A stretch of DNA of 21,939 nt from Syntrophomonas sp. UBA1368 (GTDB lineage Bacteria > Bacillota > Syntrophomonadia > Syntrophomonadales > Syntrophomonadaceae): positions 1 through 21,939 of the forward strand of contig DBRM01000046.1 of the NCBI GenBank assembly GCA_002305965.1, written 5' to 3'. Below the pieces are notes generated by a model. The model saw only the letters and a program-made list of their open reading frames with translations. It made no database searches and was not told where the DNA came from. Positions 14,601 to 21,939 of this stretch are shown piece after piece (within the stretch, counting starts at the first letter, position 1; the number at the start of each line of letters is the position of its first letter). A program made the position numbers and the translations under genes.

Positions 14601-17600
14601 ATTAAGGTCAGCTCCGGCAATTTTTCTGCTGATTACATTGGGATTTGGCAAAGTTTCCGGATCGATCACTTCCCCGTTGACCTCCCATTGGCAGACGCGG
14701 TAACCAATCACCGGAGACGCTGTAACGGTGAGAGTTGTGCCTTCAATATATTTATCGATACCATCAACTGTTTCAGCCGGGAGGGCAGGAATTGTTACTT
14801 TTAGGGTTCCGTTTCCTTCTTTACTCAGATTCACCGCATATCTGGTTCCCAGCACAGTGTAACTGCCATCGATAAAATGAAAATCATAATTGCTCTGAGT
14901 CGCAGACTTGGCAGGATCGGTAACAACTACTGTTTTATAAACACCCGGCGGTGTTGCAGGGCTGATGGTTACTGAATGGCCCTCACCGTCCAGACATCCT
15001 ACACTTAAACCGAGTGATTCCGCTGTATCACCCAATACCAGTTCCGGCTCGAACACCAAAGTATCAGGTCCGGGAAGAACAGCGCTCACCTGCTCGGCAG
15101 CATCAGTGGGCGCATAAACAGTAATTTTCTTTGGAATGACCTGGAAACGCTTGCTTACACTCTTTGCCTCACTGCCCACAGTAAAATCAGCAGTCAGCAT
15201 GTAAGTTCCAACCGCTTTGGCAGTTAACGTAGAGCCTTCCAGCCATCCGGTTGTATCTTTCACAGTGTATGCTGCTCCGGGTATTTCGCCTGCCTGGCCG
15301 TATTTCCTGAGTACGGGTGTAACACTGGCTCCATATTCCACATTGTTTTCCATGACGATGTAATATAAGTCAGTGGTAGTAGAAAATACAGATATATGTT
15401 CAATGACCGCTTCCGCACTATCATATACCGTATCGCCGCTGTAGACACCGGAAATCTGGTAAACACCTTCCTCGGACAGCGTTATATCTTCAGTAACAAC
15501 ATGGCCTGTGCTGTCAACAACAGCTGAAACAGTCCTTCTAAAACTGCCGTCGTTGGTTATCGTAAAAGCTACTGTGCCGGTAGGAACCGCCTTGCCTTCA
15601 AGTTTGTCAACCATACCTTCAAGCCTGAAGTTCGCAGAACCTTCTCCGGTATTTACAGCAGAAAATGAAAGTTCCGGCGTACGTTTGGCAAAATTCAGGC
15701 TGGCTGGGTTTGAAATAGCCCCTATCCATTGAGAACCACCACCGGATTGCGGTGTTATGGGTATATCAGCCATAAAGCGATATTCCAATGCATCACTTTC
15801 ATCAGGTGACATTATCTTGAGGGTGGTTTCATTGGCTCCGTAAATATTTGTCCACTCAGGCACGTTCCAGGTACCGTCCTGATTGCGGCTGGCCTTTTCC
15901 CGCTTTTGCCACTGGTAATAGGGAGTTCCTCCCAGTATATAACCCGGCTTAAGAATGGTCTCTACTTCCACGGAGAATTCCACGTAGCTATCATCAGGAT
16001 AGGCGGTTATGTCCGAGGGTCCGTTAATGCTGACTGTCGCCAGGTCAGAAAGCGTTCGTGCTTCACACACATCGCTGTAAACGCTGTTATAAGGTAAAAG
16101 ATTGGAGGTCACGGTCATTTTATATTGATATTTCGTATAGGCACTTAAATTTTTGTCAATATACCCATAGGTATTGGCAGCTTCATCATAGGTGAATACG
16201 TGTTTTCCTACACTGGCAGTGTACTTGCCGGTACTCTCGTCATAGGTGTAATTGCCGCTGCTTATTGATGGTATACGGGCAATCTCCCTGTAACCGGGAT
16301 AAATACTGGTGTCAAAATATCTATAAAGACTATAATAGCTGACATTTTCATTGATCTCACCGGCCGTTGTCTTTGAATCCTGCCAATTCAGCTGTATCTC
16401 ACTGGTCGATATCCCTTTCCCATCAATGCTGGCCGGCAGTGCAGCCGGTTGCCTCACATCATTGACCAGATACGTGATAACCGGGAAATTTTGAATTCCC
16501 TGATAATCATATTTAAGCAGTTTCCAGTTATATCCGTACCCTGCGTCTTGTCCTTCCTGAGGCATGTTCACCACAGTGGTTTCAAAAGAGGTCCCATTCG
16601 TATTAGTGGTAGATTCTCCGCCTCCTGCTTCACCACCGGCACTCACATTGGCTTTAACATCAAACAGCGATCCTCCGATGGTGAGTTTCCATTCATTGTT
16701 GTATGCAACCTTCTCGGTATTTTCCGAAGTTATGTCTATCCCCTGCGTGATCGCTGCCCCGGAACCACCGGAAACCCCTGACCATTCACTGCCGGTGAGA
16801 CAGCCGGTCAGCCCGCCGGTTGTCTGCGGATAGGTGGCAGGTTGTCCCAAGGTATGCTTGAGGATCGCTCCTCCGACTACCGGTAAGATTTCCGGATACT
16901 GGGCCGCGATCTTATCATACGCTGAAGCTTCCACTACAGATGTGACAGGTTGATAGGGCAGGCGGACTTCCATTTCACTCATGCTCCACCCGCTGCCGTC
17001 CTCATTGGGTGTCCAGGCATCGTAGATAAATACATCTGTCGGGATCGAATACAGCACCACCGAATCCTGTCCGCCAAAAGTTGTGTAAGTCACGGAATAA
17101 TCTGTTGAATCAGCCTGCTCCGTTTCCCAGGTCCATTCATGTTCGAATTCAGCTTCTATTTCTATACTGGCTACTTTAACGTCAAATATGCTGAATTCGT
17201 GCTCAAAGCCAACCATTCCGCCAACCGAAACAGTATTTGTCTGCGTGGTGGTAGTACCGCCTCCTTCAGTTTTCCCAAATGATGTTTCACTGTTGTAAAC
17301 ATATGTATCACCGCCGTCCAAATGCTTTAAATCGGAAAAATAAGGGGGTGAAGCCAATACAGCCATTACGATCGGGCTGGAATACGTAAAATAGTAGTCT
17401 TTGTACTTCAGAAGAATCGAATCATTGTCTGTATTAGGCGCAGTAAATGAAAAATTAATGTAATTGGTCCCCAAATAGTTGCAATTCACCTGCAGATTTG
17501 GATCGTGCATGAAAATATTTATATCGTCTGTATATGCTTTTTCCGACCCGCTTAGGGTCAAAGGATCGATTTCAGTCAGCCGGTAATAAGGATTATGCAG

Positions 17601-19193
17601 AACCAGACTGTCGCCGTTTTTCTCGTTTATAGTGTAGTCATTAAGATATTGAACATATTGATCCTTCCAGAAAAACTGTTCCAGGTAAACGGTTTCAATG
17701 CCGTCACCGTCAAAATCTGCCGCGGTGGCGTTCCATTCATGATAATAAAAGAGCCCTCCGTCACTTTTAATATCCGTCCATTCCACCCCTGCTGCTCCCC
17801 ACCAGGAACCGGCAGCCTGGTTGGCAAAATCTCCGTTTGTCAAAGTCCCGCCTTCAAAACGCTTTTTAATGGAAAAGCCGCTGGAAGTATATTCATACAG
17901 GACACTGTCACAATAGATGTCTTCCTTGCCGCCCACCGTTTTTACACAGGTGAGATTGGTAATACAGCCGGCAGTCGATAATGAATTATACGGATAGTTT
18001 ACGCCGTCTTCATCTTTATAATTACCATCATCTACGGTGATGGAAGTATCGTTGACCAACTGCAGATTTCCTGTATTATGATTGTACTTGTACATGGCCA
18101 GCCAGCGGGTGTTTTCATCCCGTTCTATTTGCCCCGTTGCCACCAATTCACTTCTGCCGTCATGGTCAATATCGCCAAAATCAAGGGCCAGCCGGGTAAT
18201 TATTGATTCTTCATTATCTGATCTCTTACATTGTATCGTCTCGTAAATCGGGCTTCCGGTTTTGGTTCCATAGCGAACTTGTATGTATGAATGCGAAATA
18301 TTAAAATTCCCGGTGGGCTGATACCATTTTTCCAACTTACGGTCATAAAGATTCTGGGAATAGCAAAGATCCTCGATCCCATCAGCATTAATGTCTGCTG
18401 CCAGCAAGTCCACCATATTTACAATAGCATCATCCCAGCAAATAAGCGGAAAGGAATTAACTTTGCTCCATGATGCTCCGTTGTAATCATAAACAGCAAC
18501 CGTTGGTCCCCCGGCTGATTTGGCAGCAGGAACCAGAACCGCAATTTCATCTCTTTCATCTCCGTCAAAATCACCGGCCGTAACGGAAAGATAATTCTGC
18601 ATCTTATAAGCCAAAGCGTAATCCCGGTAATCCTGATTAGCCGCAGTCATTTCTTCTTCACTTATATCAATGCCGGTGGATCCGCTTTGAAGCACAATGG
18701 TTTGATTTTCACCTGTTACAGGATCGATGATTACCAAATCAAAATGTTCGGGGTTCTCCCCCATTGTCATGGCATAGGCCACCATTGCCACGCTTTCGTC
18801 GGTGCCATTGGCGTCAAAATCCCCCGGCGCTGTTCTGGTTGCCAGGTACGCGCGTTCCCTCAAGTTAGGAAATGTATTTGTAATGGGAGATTCAAAGGAA
18901 TTATCATTATGGCCTTTTAATGTGCCTATAACGTTGAATCCGGGTTCTTCAGCATGAACCGTGAATAGTTCTGAAACCGGAGTGATTATCACGTTGCTTT
19001 TGCCGTAGGGAGTATCATCGATGCCGGCAGGCTCTTCATAACCTTCCGGCATAATATTCGTGTTAAAGCCCAGCTCTTCCATGGCCGTTCCTCCTGATGC
19101 AGCTTCAGCCATGGGCAGAGGAATCACCGGAACAAGTGTAAACACCATGAAAAGTACCAACAACAATGCGACCGACTTGTGCTGTTTAATCAA
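11631..19193 (-). CDS. Giant exported SLH-anchored surface protein (FG-GAP propeller, Ig-like and InlB-type repeats)
   Basis: A 2520-residue cell-wall-associated protein; its ligand is unknown. Domains: signal peptide 1-32; FG-GAP/VCBS propeller about 110-560 with Ca-binding DxDxDG-type loops at 125, 208, 267, 341 and 493; a beta-rich unassigned segment about 560-910; fibronectin III about 915-1048 with an insertion; Ig-like domains about 1053-1168 and 1170-1270; two further Ig/MBG-like domains about 1271-1450; eight InlB-type B repeats 1452-2131; a poly-Gly linker 2134-2146; an unassigned pre-SLH domain 2148-2335; SLH domains about 2336-2388, 2397-2450 and 2462-2515. SLH domains normally bind pyruvylated secondary wall polymer. 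The TTG start is supported by GAGGGGG 7 nt upstream and by the signal peptide that follows. It is monocistronic, with a long AT-rich leader and its own terminator. The frame is intact over 7.5 kb. Confidence 0.93.
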   Translation of the reverse strand: MIKQHKSVALLLVLFMVFTLVPVIPLPMAEAASGGTAMEELGFNTNIMPEGYEEPAGIDDTPYGKSNVIITPVSELFTVHAEEPGFNVIGTLKGHNDNSFESPITNTFPNLRERAYLATRTAPGDFDANGTDESVAMVAYAMTMGENPEHFDLVIIDPVTGENQTIVLQSGSTGIDISEEEMTAANQDYRDYALAYKMQNYLSVTAGDFDGDERDEIAVLVPAAKSAGGPTVAVYDYNGASWSKVNSFPLICWDDAIVNMVDLLAADINADGIEDLCYSQNLYDRKLEKWYQPTGNFNISHSYIQVRYGTKTGSPIYETIQCKRSDNEESIITRLALDFGDIDHDGRSELVATGQIERDENTRWLAMYKYNHNTGNLQLVNDTSITVDDGNYKDEDGVNYPYNSLSTAGCITNLTCVKTVGGKEDIYCDSVLYEYTSSGFSIKKRFEGGTLTNGDFANQAAGSWWGAAGVEWTDIKSDGGLFYYHEWNATAADFDGDGIETVYLEQFFWKDQYVQYLNDYTINEKNGDSLVLHNPYYRLTEIDPLTLSGSEKAYTDDINIFMHDPNLQVNCNYLGTNYINFSFTAPNTDNDSILLKYKDYYFTYSSPIVMAVLASPPYFSDLKHLDGGDTYVYNSETSFGKTEGGGTTTTQTNTVSVGGMVGFEHEFSIFDVKVASIEIEAEFEHEWTWETEQADSTDYSVTYTTFGGQDSVVLYSIPTDVFIYDAWTPNEDGSGWSMSEMEVRLPYQPVTSVVEASAYDKIAAQYPEILPVVGGAILKHTLGQPATYPQTTGGLTGCLTGSEWSGVSGGSGAAITQGIDITSENTEKVAYNNEWKLTIGGSLFDVKANVSAGGEAGGGESTTNTNGTSFETTVVNMPQEGQDAGYGYNWKLLKYDYQGIQNFPVITYLVNDVRQPAALPASIDGKGISTSEIQLNWQDSKTTAGEINENVSYYSLYRYFDTSIYPGYREIARIPSISSGNYTYDESTGKYTASVGKHVFTYDEAANTYGYIDKNLSAYTKYQYKMTVTSNLLPYNSVYSDVCEARTLSDLATVSINGPSDITAYPDDSYVEFSVEVETILKPGYILGGTPYYQWQKREKASRNQDGTWNVPEWTNIYGANETTLKIMSPDESDALEYRFMADIPITPQSGGGSQWIGAISNPASLNFAKRTPELSFSAVNTGEGSANFRLEGMVDKLEGKAVPTGTVAFTITNDGSFRRTVSAVVDSTGHVVTEDITLSEEGVYQISGVYSGDTVYDSAEAVIEHISVFSTTTDLYYIVMENNVEYGASVTPVLRKYGQAGEIPGAAYTVKDTTGWLEGSTLTAKAVGTYMLTADFTVGSEAKSVSKRFQVIPKKITVYAPTDAAEQVSAVLPGPDTLVFEPELVLGDTAESLGLSVGCLDGEGHSVTISPATPPGVYKTVVVTDPAKSATQSNYDFHFIDGSYTVLGTRYAVNLSKEGNGTLKVTIPALPAETVDGIDKYIEGTTLTVTASPVIGYRVCQWEVNGEVIDPETLPNPNVISRKIAGADLNIKAVFGLKNNSLTLVAEHGKITNDTYIQSGDIIAADAEINFTADADDGWHFEEWCLTQPGAVTIFAANPLKFTMPDDSCTLTAVFARDSYSLTLGEHLVAEAGGTVVSSGDLIKGDTLVNVSAASGYSVKKWFVDGSEDSTIPVPETYSFTMQNDTEINAETEVLSFTVNYDLVGEGSITATADGVAFASGDLVSGGSEIIITVDPGELYTFKTWEVDGDNACMISGKVLVCSALGEDLSVTAVLWDPVAITVTAGDNGSVEAEINGETAGISGDTLLVPYGADVTFIADPDSGYMVESWDTDGKSSYTTSKSWPLTNVTEDMIVHVSFTSIAFYNVYYMIAAGSEEYGSLEAEADENSFTSGEELGGGSELIFTAKPDQGYMASGWKVFIRGEEQEEYSDTVGNVLVIPGLSGETTVEVSFIKAILYIITLDDPENGSITGVYTPDDYDDAETDDHEVCEGTRSEFTVTPDQGYYVASVSINGTQLSEEDCTVNPDGSWTYIVESVEEDISVSADIRPLGTYTVTLIQSSGGIISAGSESAIPGEQVLIQAAPQNNYTFKAWNITAAEGGIDITIGEISAVSTYFIMPYSNVTVRAEFDYAGGGGGSGGGGGGGVVTPTVNVPTINASSDSTTVKVPYTMKGKTASIVLEDEIMEELLLASEKTYITIDMSGIEDCTGFGFDVEGKWLEKDGKILGIKIVGLGTVIISGEMLNTFGVSEENTVHVEITLGSMAISLAIDGKEIKDYDLFHPLRALYPFDGAMSDATIVYDKKTGKIMPFSMKDGKGNMKFNAAYFSVFDARDNVVKFNDIDEHWAADYITFTTARELFYGTGDGEFSPDISMTRAMFVTVLGRMFGVNISNYGGSDFADVAVGQWYSPYVQWAADNDIIAGYGDGSFGPDDPVTREQMAAILLRFADYANIKLQNESAKSQFRDSDAVSSWAAEDVMQARQTGLITGREDGNFDPQGTATRAEVSTILKQFIENVLSW
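11649..12188 (-). other. Three SLH domains (cell-wall anchor) within the giant gene
   Basis: Each copy has the SLH pattern: an F-x-D opening, W near position 8-12, then GDGxFxP and a TR motif. The TR motifs read TRAM, TREQ and TRAE, so only the third has the exact TRAE tetrapeptide linked to wall-polymer binding in studied SLH proteins. Confidence 0.9.
12801..14840 (-). repeat. Block of eight divergent InlB-type B repeats within the giant gene
   Basis: Eight units of about 75-95 residues (starting near residues 1452, 1541, 1619, 1696, 1780, 1864, 1957 and 2052) share a plan: opening beta-strand, G-x-(I/L)-x-(A/V) turn, a strand ending in T/F-A-x-P/D-x-x-GY, a W-x-V/x-D/G strand, and a closing strand ending in A-V/E-F. 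They probably act as a stalk. DNA identity between units is low, so they are old duplications. Confidence 0.8.
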
Positions 19194-19265
19194 TTTAATT
19201 CCCCCTCATTTTTCGAGATAATCTGACATAAGACATGAAAAAACATTTTACCAGCAGACATTGGC

Positions 19266-19280
19266 TGCAAAAATTTTGCA
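19266..19280. promoter_or_regulatory. 15-nt palindrome in the leader of the giant surface-protein gene
   Basis: TGCAAAA-A-TTTTGCA is a perfect inverted repeat about 75 nt upstream of the TTG start, and it lies downstream of overlapping TATAAT sequences (minus strand, 19303-19293). The location suits an operator. A short hairpin in the leader RNA is an alternative. Confidence 0.35.
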
Positions 19281-19380
19281 ATAATTTATTCAATTATATT
19301 ATATTTTTGTTTTAAGCAGTTAATTTTTCACATAATTTACCGTTTTTTAGTCGATTTTTATCTATTCATTAAATATAATC

Positions 19381-19406
19381 AAAAAACCGCCCTTTACGGA
19401 CGGTTC
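19381..19406 (-). terminator. Rho-independent terminator after the DUF3298-like gene
   Basis: On the minus strand AACCGTCC pairs with GGGCGGTT (one G-T pair) around a 5-nt loop, followed by TTTTTT. It separates this gene from the giant surface-protein gene. Confidence 0.85.
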
Positions 19407-19433
19407 TGCATTTTATTCATTTAAAGATGATTA

Positions 19434-20108
19434 TCAATTACATTTTTTCACCGGGTCTTTTACACAATTGTCGTAAGGCACTAAAAATTCTCTGATGCCG
19501 CTGGCATAAGGTGCAATTTCATAAAGTTGAAAATAAACCACCACTCCCTGTGGGGTGCAGTAAAAATTATTTACATTAAAATACTGCTCCACAAGTTCTT
19601 CATAGTTCTCGAAGTACGGCTCAGGATCCTGTTTGATCTGTTCGATCACTTGATCTTTGATATATCTGCGGTAATCAAACAGACATTCAAATAGTTCACT
19701 GAGTTTGATCATCTTGCCTGTCTGCAGGTTCCAGGTCTGGGAAGTGCGGTCGGTAATACCATGGGCTCCGCCGGTAAATTGGTAACGGTCAAAATATAGG
19801 CTTAAAATGCAAGCTTTATTATAGGTTATGTTATAACTGTCTTCAGCAGCAAATATTCGTACGGGATACCCGTTTTGAATATCGTCAAGATATTGTTCCA
19901 CTGCCATCTGATACAGGTCCTTTTCCACATATTGCTGATACTCCAGTGCCCTGGACTTGTAATAGTTATTAACCACCTTGGCCGCTTTTTTATAATTTTC
20001 GGAAGAAATCTCCGGATATTGTATGCTGTAAGTTAAAACCGTTACCCCGTCATACTGCATATCTTTTTTCAAGACAATGTTTTTGACCGTAACTAAAAAT
20101 TTCGCCAC
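19434..20108 (-). CDS. DUF4163/DUF3298 (RsiV-like) domain protein without signal peptide
   Basis: The function is not known. The 224 residues resemble the DUF4163-DUF3298 pair found in the extracytoplasmic part of the anti-sigma factor RsiV and in PdaC-type proteins. Visible marks are the opening strand pattern ending in YSIQYPEIS, the central FTGGAHG (about 111-117 in this numbering), the following TWNLQTGKMIKLSELF, and the C-terminal PYASGIREFLVPYD. Unlike RsiV there is no transmembrane segment or anti-sigma N-terminus, and no signal peptide can be seen. The GTG at 20108 lies 6 nt after GGGGTG; ATG at 20114 and GTG at 20117 are alternatives. It follows the exodeoxyribonuclease gene on the same strand after about 110 nt and ends at a terminator. 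Confidence 0.72.
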   Translation of the reverse strand: MAKFLVTVKNIVLKKDMQYDGVTVLTYSIQYPEISSENYKKAAKVVNNYYKSRALEYQQYVEKDLYQMAVEQYLDDIQNGYPVRIFAAEDSYNITYNKACILSLYFDRYQFTGGAHGITDRTSQTWNLQTGKMIKLSELFECLFDYRRYIKDQVIEQIKQDPEPYFENYEELVEQYFNVNNFYCTPQGVVVYFQLYEIAPYASGIREFLVPYDNCVKDPVKKCN

Positions 20109-20217
20109 TATCATCACCCCATTAACAACATATGAAGATTTGTCTGAATGAGTGATGATCCGGGCAGGAATTTTTAATGTACAGTATGTTCACATTCCCA
20201 TTAATGCTGATTGGTTT

Positions 20218-20970
20218 TTAAGCCAGTTCCAGCCCTACCGGACAGTGATCACTGCCCATCACTTCTGCATAAATTCTGGCTTCTTTGATCTGTTCTTTGA
20301 TTCGTTCCGAAACCAGAAAATAATCGATACGCCAACCCACATTCTTTTCCCGGGCTTTAAACATATAGGACCACCAGGTATAGGCGCCCTCCAGATCCGG
20401 ATACTTATAGCGGAAGGTATCGATGAATCCCGCCTCCAAAAGTTCCGTCATCTTTTGCCTTTCCTGGGGCGTAAAGCCGGCATTCTTCTGGTTGGATTTC
20501 GGATTTTTCAAATCGATTTCCTGATGGGCAACATTCAGGTCACCGCATATGATCACCGGCTTTTTTTCATCCAGGTTTTGCAGATGTGCGCGGAAATCAT
20601 CCTGCCATTGCATCCGGTAGTCAAGCCGGGCCAGTTCGCGCTGTGAATTAGGTGAATAGGTATTGACCAGGTAAAAATCATTGTATTCCAAAGTGATCAC
20701 TCTTCCTTCAGAACCATGTTCCTCCTGAATGAGATCATATTCTACGGAGATTGGTTTGACGCGGGAAAAAACTGCCGTACCGGAATACCCTTTTTTTACT
20801 GCACTGTTCCAGTATTCTTCATACCCTTCCAGGTCGATTGCCGTCTGCCCCGGCTGCATTTTTGTCTCCTGGATACAGAATATGTCCGGTTGTTCAGCTA
20901 TAAAAAAATCCATGAATCCTTTGTTTAAAACCGCCCGCAGTCCGTTTACATTCCATGAGATCAATTTCAT
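20218..20970 (-). CDS. xth: Exodeoxyribonuclease III
   Basis: This enzyme (ExoA/XthA) is an AP endonuclease and 3'-5' exonuclease in base excision repair, acting on DNA in the cytosol with Mg2+. All active-site residues of the exonuclease-endonuclease-phosphatase fold are present: N7 and N9 in SWNVNGLRA, E35 in IQETK, Y105 in NTYSPN, D144 and N146 in CGDLNVAH, D216 in RIDYFL, and D241-H242 in SDHCPV. The 250-residue length is normal. The ATG follows GGAGTGA. Closest by pattern to the Gram-positive ExoA group. The next gene downstream encodes the DUF3298-like protein; a functional link is not evident. Confidence 0.95.
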   Translation of the reverse strand: MKLISWNVNGLRAVLNKGFMDFFIAEQPDIFCIQETKMQPGQTAIDLEGYEEYWNSAVKKGYSGTAVFSRVKPISVEYDLIQEEHGSEGRVITLEYNDFYLVNTYSPNSQRELARLDYRMQWQDDFRAHLQNLDEKKPVIICGDLNVAHQEIDLKNPKSNQKNAGFTPQERQKMTELLEAGFIDTFRYKYPDLEGAYTWWSYMFKAREKNVGWRIDYFLVSERIKEQIKEARIYAEVMGSDHCPVGLELA

Positions 20971-21144
20971 ATGATTTTCACTCCATTATTATGCTAAAGT
21001 TGATTATATACAGGGCTGATTCCGGCAGCATCGCTTCTCAGCCAGGTTAAGAATAAAACTTCTGATATTTAGAATAACACAACCTTTTGCCTTATCGGAT
21101 AGAATTATATGATCGAATTGGTGTTGTTTTAAGGGGGTGATCAA

Positions 21145-21507
21145 ATGCGGGTACCAAGCTTCGATGAATTTGCAGACATGCTGGACCTGGCCATAGAACG
21201 TATTCCCGAACGATTTCTCCGTGCCTTGACCGGAGGATTCAATGTACAGGAAGAAAAAAAGCGTGACGGGGATTATTATGTGATGGGAGAATACATTGAG
21301 GACGGTTTGTTAGGCAATTTCATCATGTTTTATTACGGTTCATTCAAAGCTCTGCTGGCGGATGAACCATTGGCGGTTTGGGAAGAAGAAATCATGGATA
21401 CCGTACTTCACGAACTCCAGCACCATCTGGAGTCAATGGCCGGCCGCGACGATCTGGCACAAAAAGAAATCGAAGAGCTGACTCAGGCTCTTCGCAAAGG
21501 CTGTTGA
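21145..21507 (+). CDS. Small zincin-like metallopeptidase family protein
   Basis: A 120-residue cytosolic protein resembling the minimal zincin family (COG3824-type, possible Zn metallopeptidase). The key sequence is VLHELQHHLESMAGRDDL: H89-E90-x-x-H93 forms the zinc-binding helix, and E96 or D102/D103 could be the third ligand. The N-terminal half has the usual family lead-in, FDEFADMLDLAIERIPERF. There is no export signal. The ATG follows GGGGGTGA with good spacing. The substrate is unknown for the family. It converges with the YpfJ-like gene; a weak hairpin at 21549-21570 lies between. Confidence 0.82.
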   Translation: MRVPSFDEFADMLDLAIERIPERFLRALTGGFNVQEEKKRDGDYYVMGEYIEDGLLGNFIMFYYGSFKALLADEPLAVWEEEIMDTVLHELQHHLESMAGRDDLAQKEIEELTQALRKGC

Positions 21508-21548
21508 TTTTGATTGCTATGGTGAATCGCTGACTCCACGCAGCAACC

Positions 21549-21570
21549 CCTTCTGCTTCGTCGGCGAAGG
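21549..21570 (+). terminator. Weak hairpin between convergent genes
   Basis: CCTTC pairs with GAAGG, with an inner GC pair set, followed by an AT-rich stretch but no clean T-run. It may serve as a poor terminator for the small zincin gene. Confidence 0.25.
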
Positions 21571-21626
21571 CTAATTTATTTAATAATACTTTCGCTATAT
21601 TATTTAACAATTTATATTTCCCAGTT

Positions 21627-21939
21627 CTACAGCTGACTGTCACTCAGGCTGAAAGTATCCCCCTGCCTGATGTCACCAGTTTCAAAGCCTTTGTTGAACC
21701 AGCGGCTGCGTTGTTCAGATGTGCCGTGGGTAAAGCTGTCAGGGACAACATATCCATAGGCATTTTTTTGCAGCCGGTCATCTCCAATGGCACTGGCCAG
21801 ATTCAATGCTTCGTCTATATCGCCCTCGTCGAGAATATTCATGCGCTCAACATAATGGGCCCAGATGCCGGCATAAAAGTCAGCCTGCAATTCCAGCCGC
21901 ACCATATACCGGTTAAAGTCTTTCTCACTGACTTTCCCC
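21627..21939 (-). CDS. Neutral zinc metallopeptidase, YpfJ type (5' end outside window)
   Basis: The C-terminal 103 residues of a putative neutral zinc metallopeptidase (YpfJ family). The frame stays open to the window edge, so the N-terminal membrane segment and HExxH motif lie outside. Visible hallmarks are NRYMVRLELQADFYAGIWAH (key part ELQADFYAG, whose Glu is the expected third zinc ligand), GDIDEALNLASAIGDDRLQ, GYVVPDSFTHGTSEQR and FETGDIRQGDTF. A Met at 21905 is internal, not the start. The usual product is about 280-300 residues, so roughly two thirds is missing. The function of the family is not established. Confidence 0.92.
   Translation of the reverse strand, partial: GKVSEKDFNRYMVRLELQADFYAGIWAHYVERMNILDEGDIDEALNLASAIGDDRLQKNAYGYVVPDSFTHGTSEQRSRWFNKGFETGDIRQGDTFSLSDSQL

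Noticed and set aside
14310..14804. 164-codon open frame on the plus strand
   Set aside because: Antisense to the InlB-type repeats of the giant gene, with no recognisable product.
20152..20646. 164-codon open frame on the plus strand
   Set aside because: Antisense to the exodeoxyribonuclease III gene, whose active-site residues are all in place.

Overview
The window comes from a low-to-moderate GC, Gram-positive anaerobe, most likely a member of the Clostridia (Peptococcaceae/Desulfitobacterium-like groups are candidates; species not determined). The reasons are strong Shine-Dalgarno sequences with frequent TTG and GTG starts, a flavodiiron oxygen/NO reductase next to a ferritin, two-subunit Fe-S enzymes (serine dehydratase, tartrate dehydratase), and a giant SLH-anchored surface protein. 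No tRNA, rRNA, CRISPR array, insertion sequence or phage gene was recognised.

Layout. (1) 1-2618: the 5' part of sdaAB (minus strand) diverges from fprA (flavodiiron protein), followed by a ferritin with its own candidate promoter and a clear terminator. (2) 2754-3547: a barnase-type secreted RNase and its barstar inhibitor, a two-gene minus-strand operon. (3) 3786-6206: a nucleotide-kinase-like protein fused to a PD-(D/E)XK-like domain, then a CNNM/HlyC-CorC membrane protein, ending in a terminator. (4) 6207-8209: a gene-free pyrimidine-rich stretch of about 590 nt, an HPRT-like phosphoribosyltransferase lacking the usual catalytic Asp, and a GNAT-like protein. (5) 8300-9918: ttdAB, L(+)-tartrate dehydratase, with promoter, translationally coupled subunits and terminator. 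(6) 9921-11449, minus strand: threonine aldolase followed by a YbaK-type editing deacylase. (7) 11574-19193, minus strand: a 2520-residue exported S-layer-associated protein with its own terminator. Its order is signal peptide, FG-GAP propeller, a beta-rich unassigned segment, FnIII/Ig-like domains, eight InlB-type B repeats, Gly linker, a pre-SLH domain and three SLH domains. (8) 19381-20970, minus strand: exodeoxyribonuclease III, then a DUF3298/RsiV-like protein and a terminator. (9) 21145-21939: a small zincin on the plus strand, converging with the 3' end of a YpfJ-type zinc metallopeptidase that runs off the window.

Themes. FprA and ferritin together suggest oxygen and iron defence in an anaerobe. 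The RNase/inhibitor pair and the giant surface protein face the outside of the cell. The most unusual items are the kinase-nuclease-like fusion, the HPRT-like protein with a Gly at the catalytic Asp position, the unassigned beta-rich segment of the giant protein, and an 11-nt motif repeated in inverted orientation in the sdaAB/fprA divergent region.
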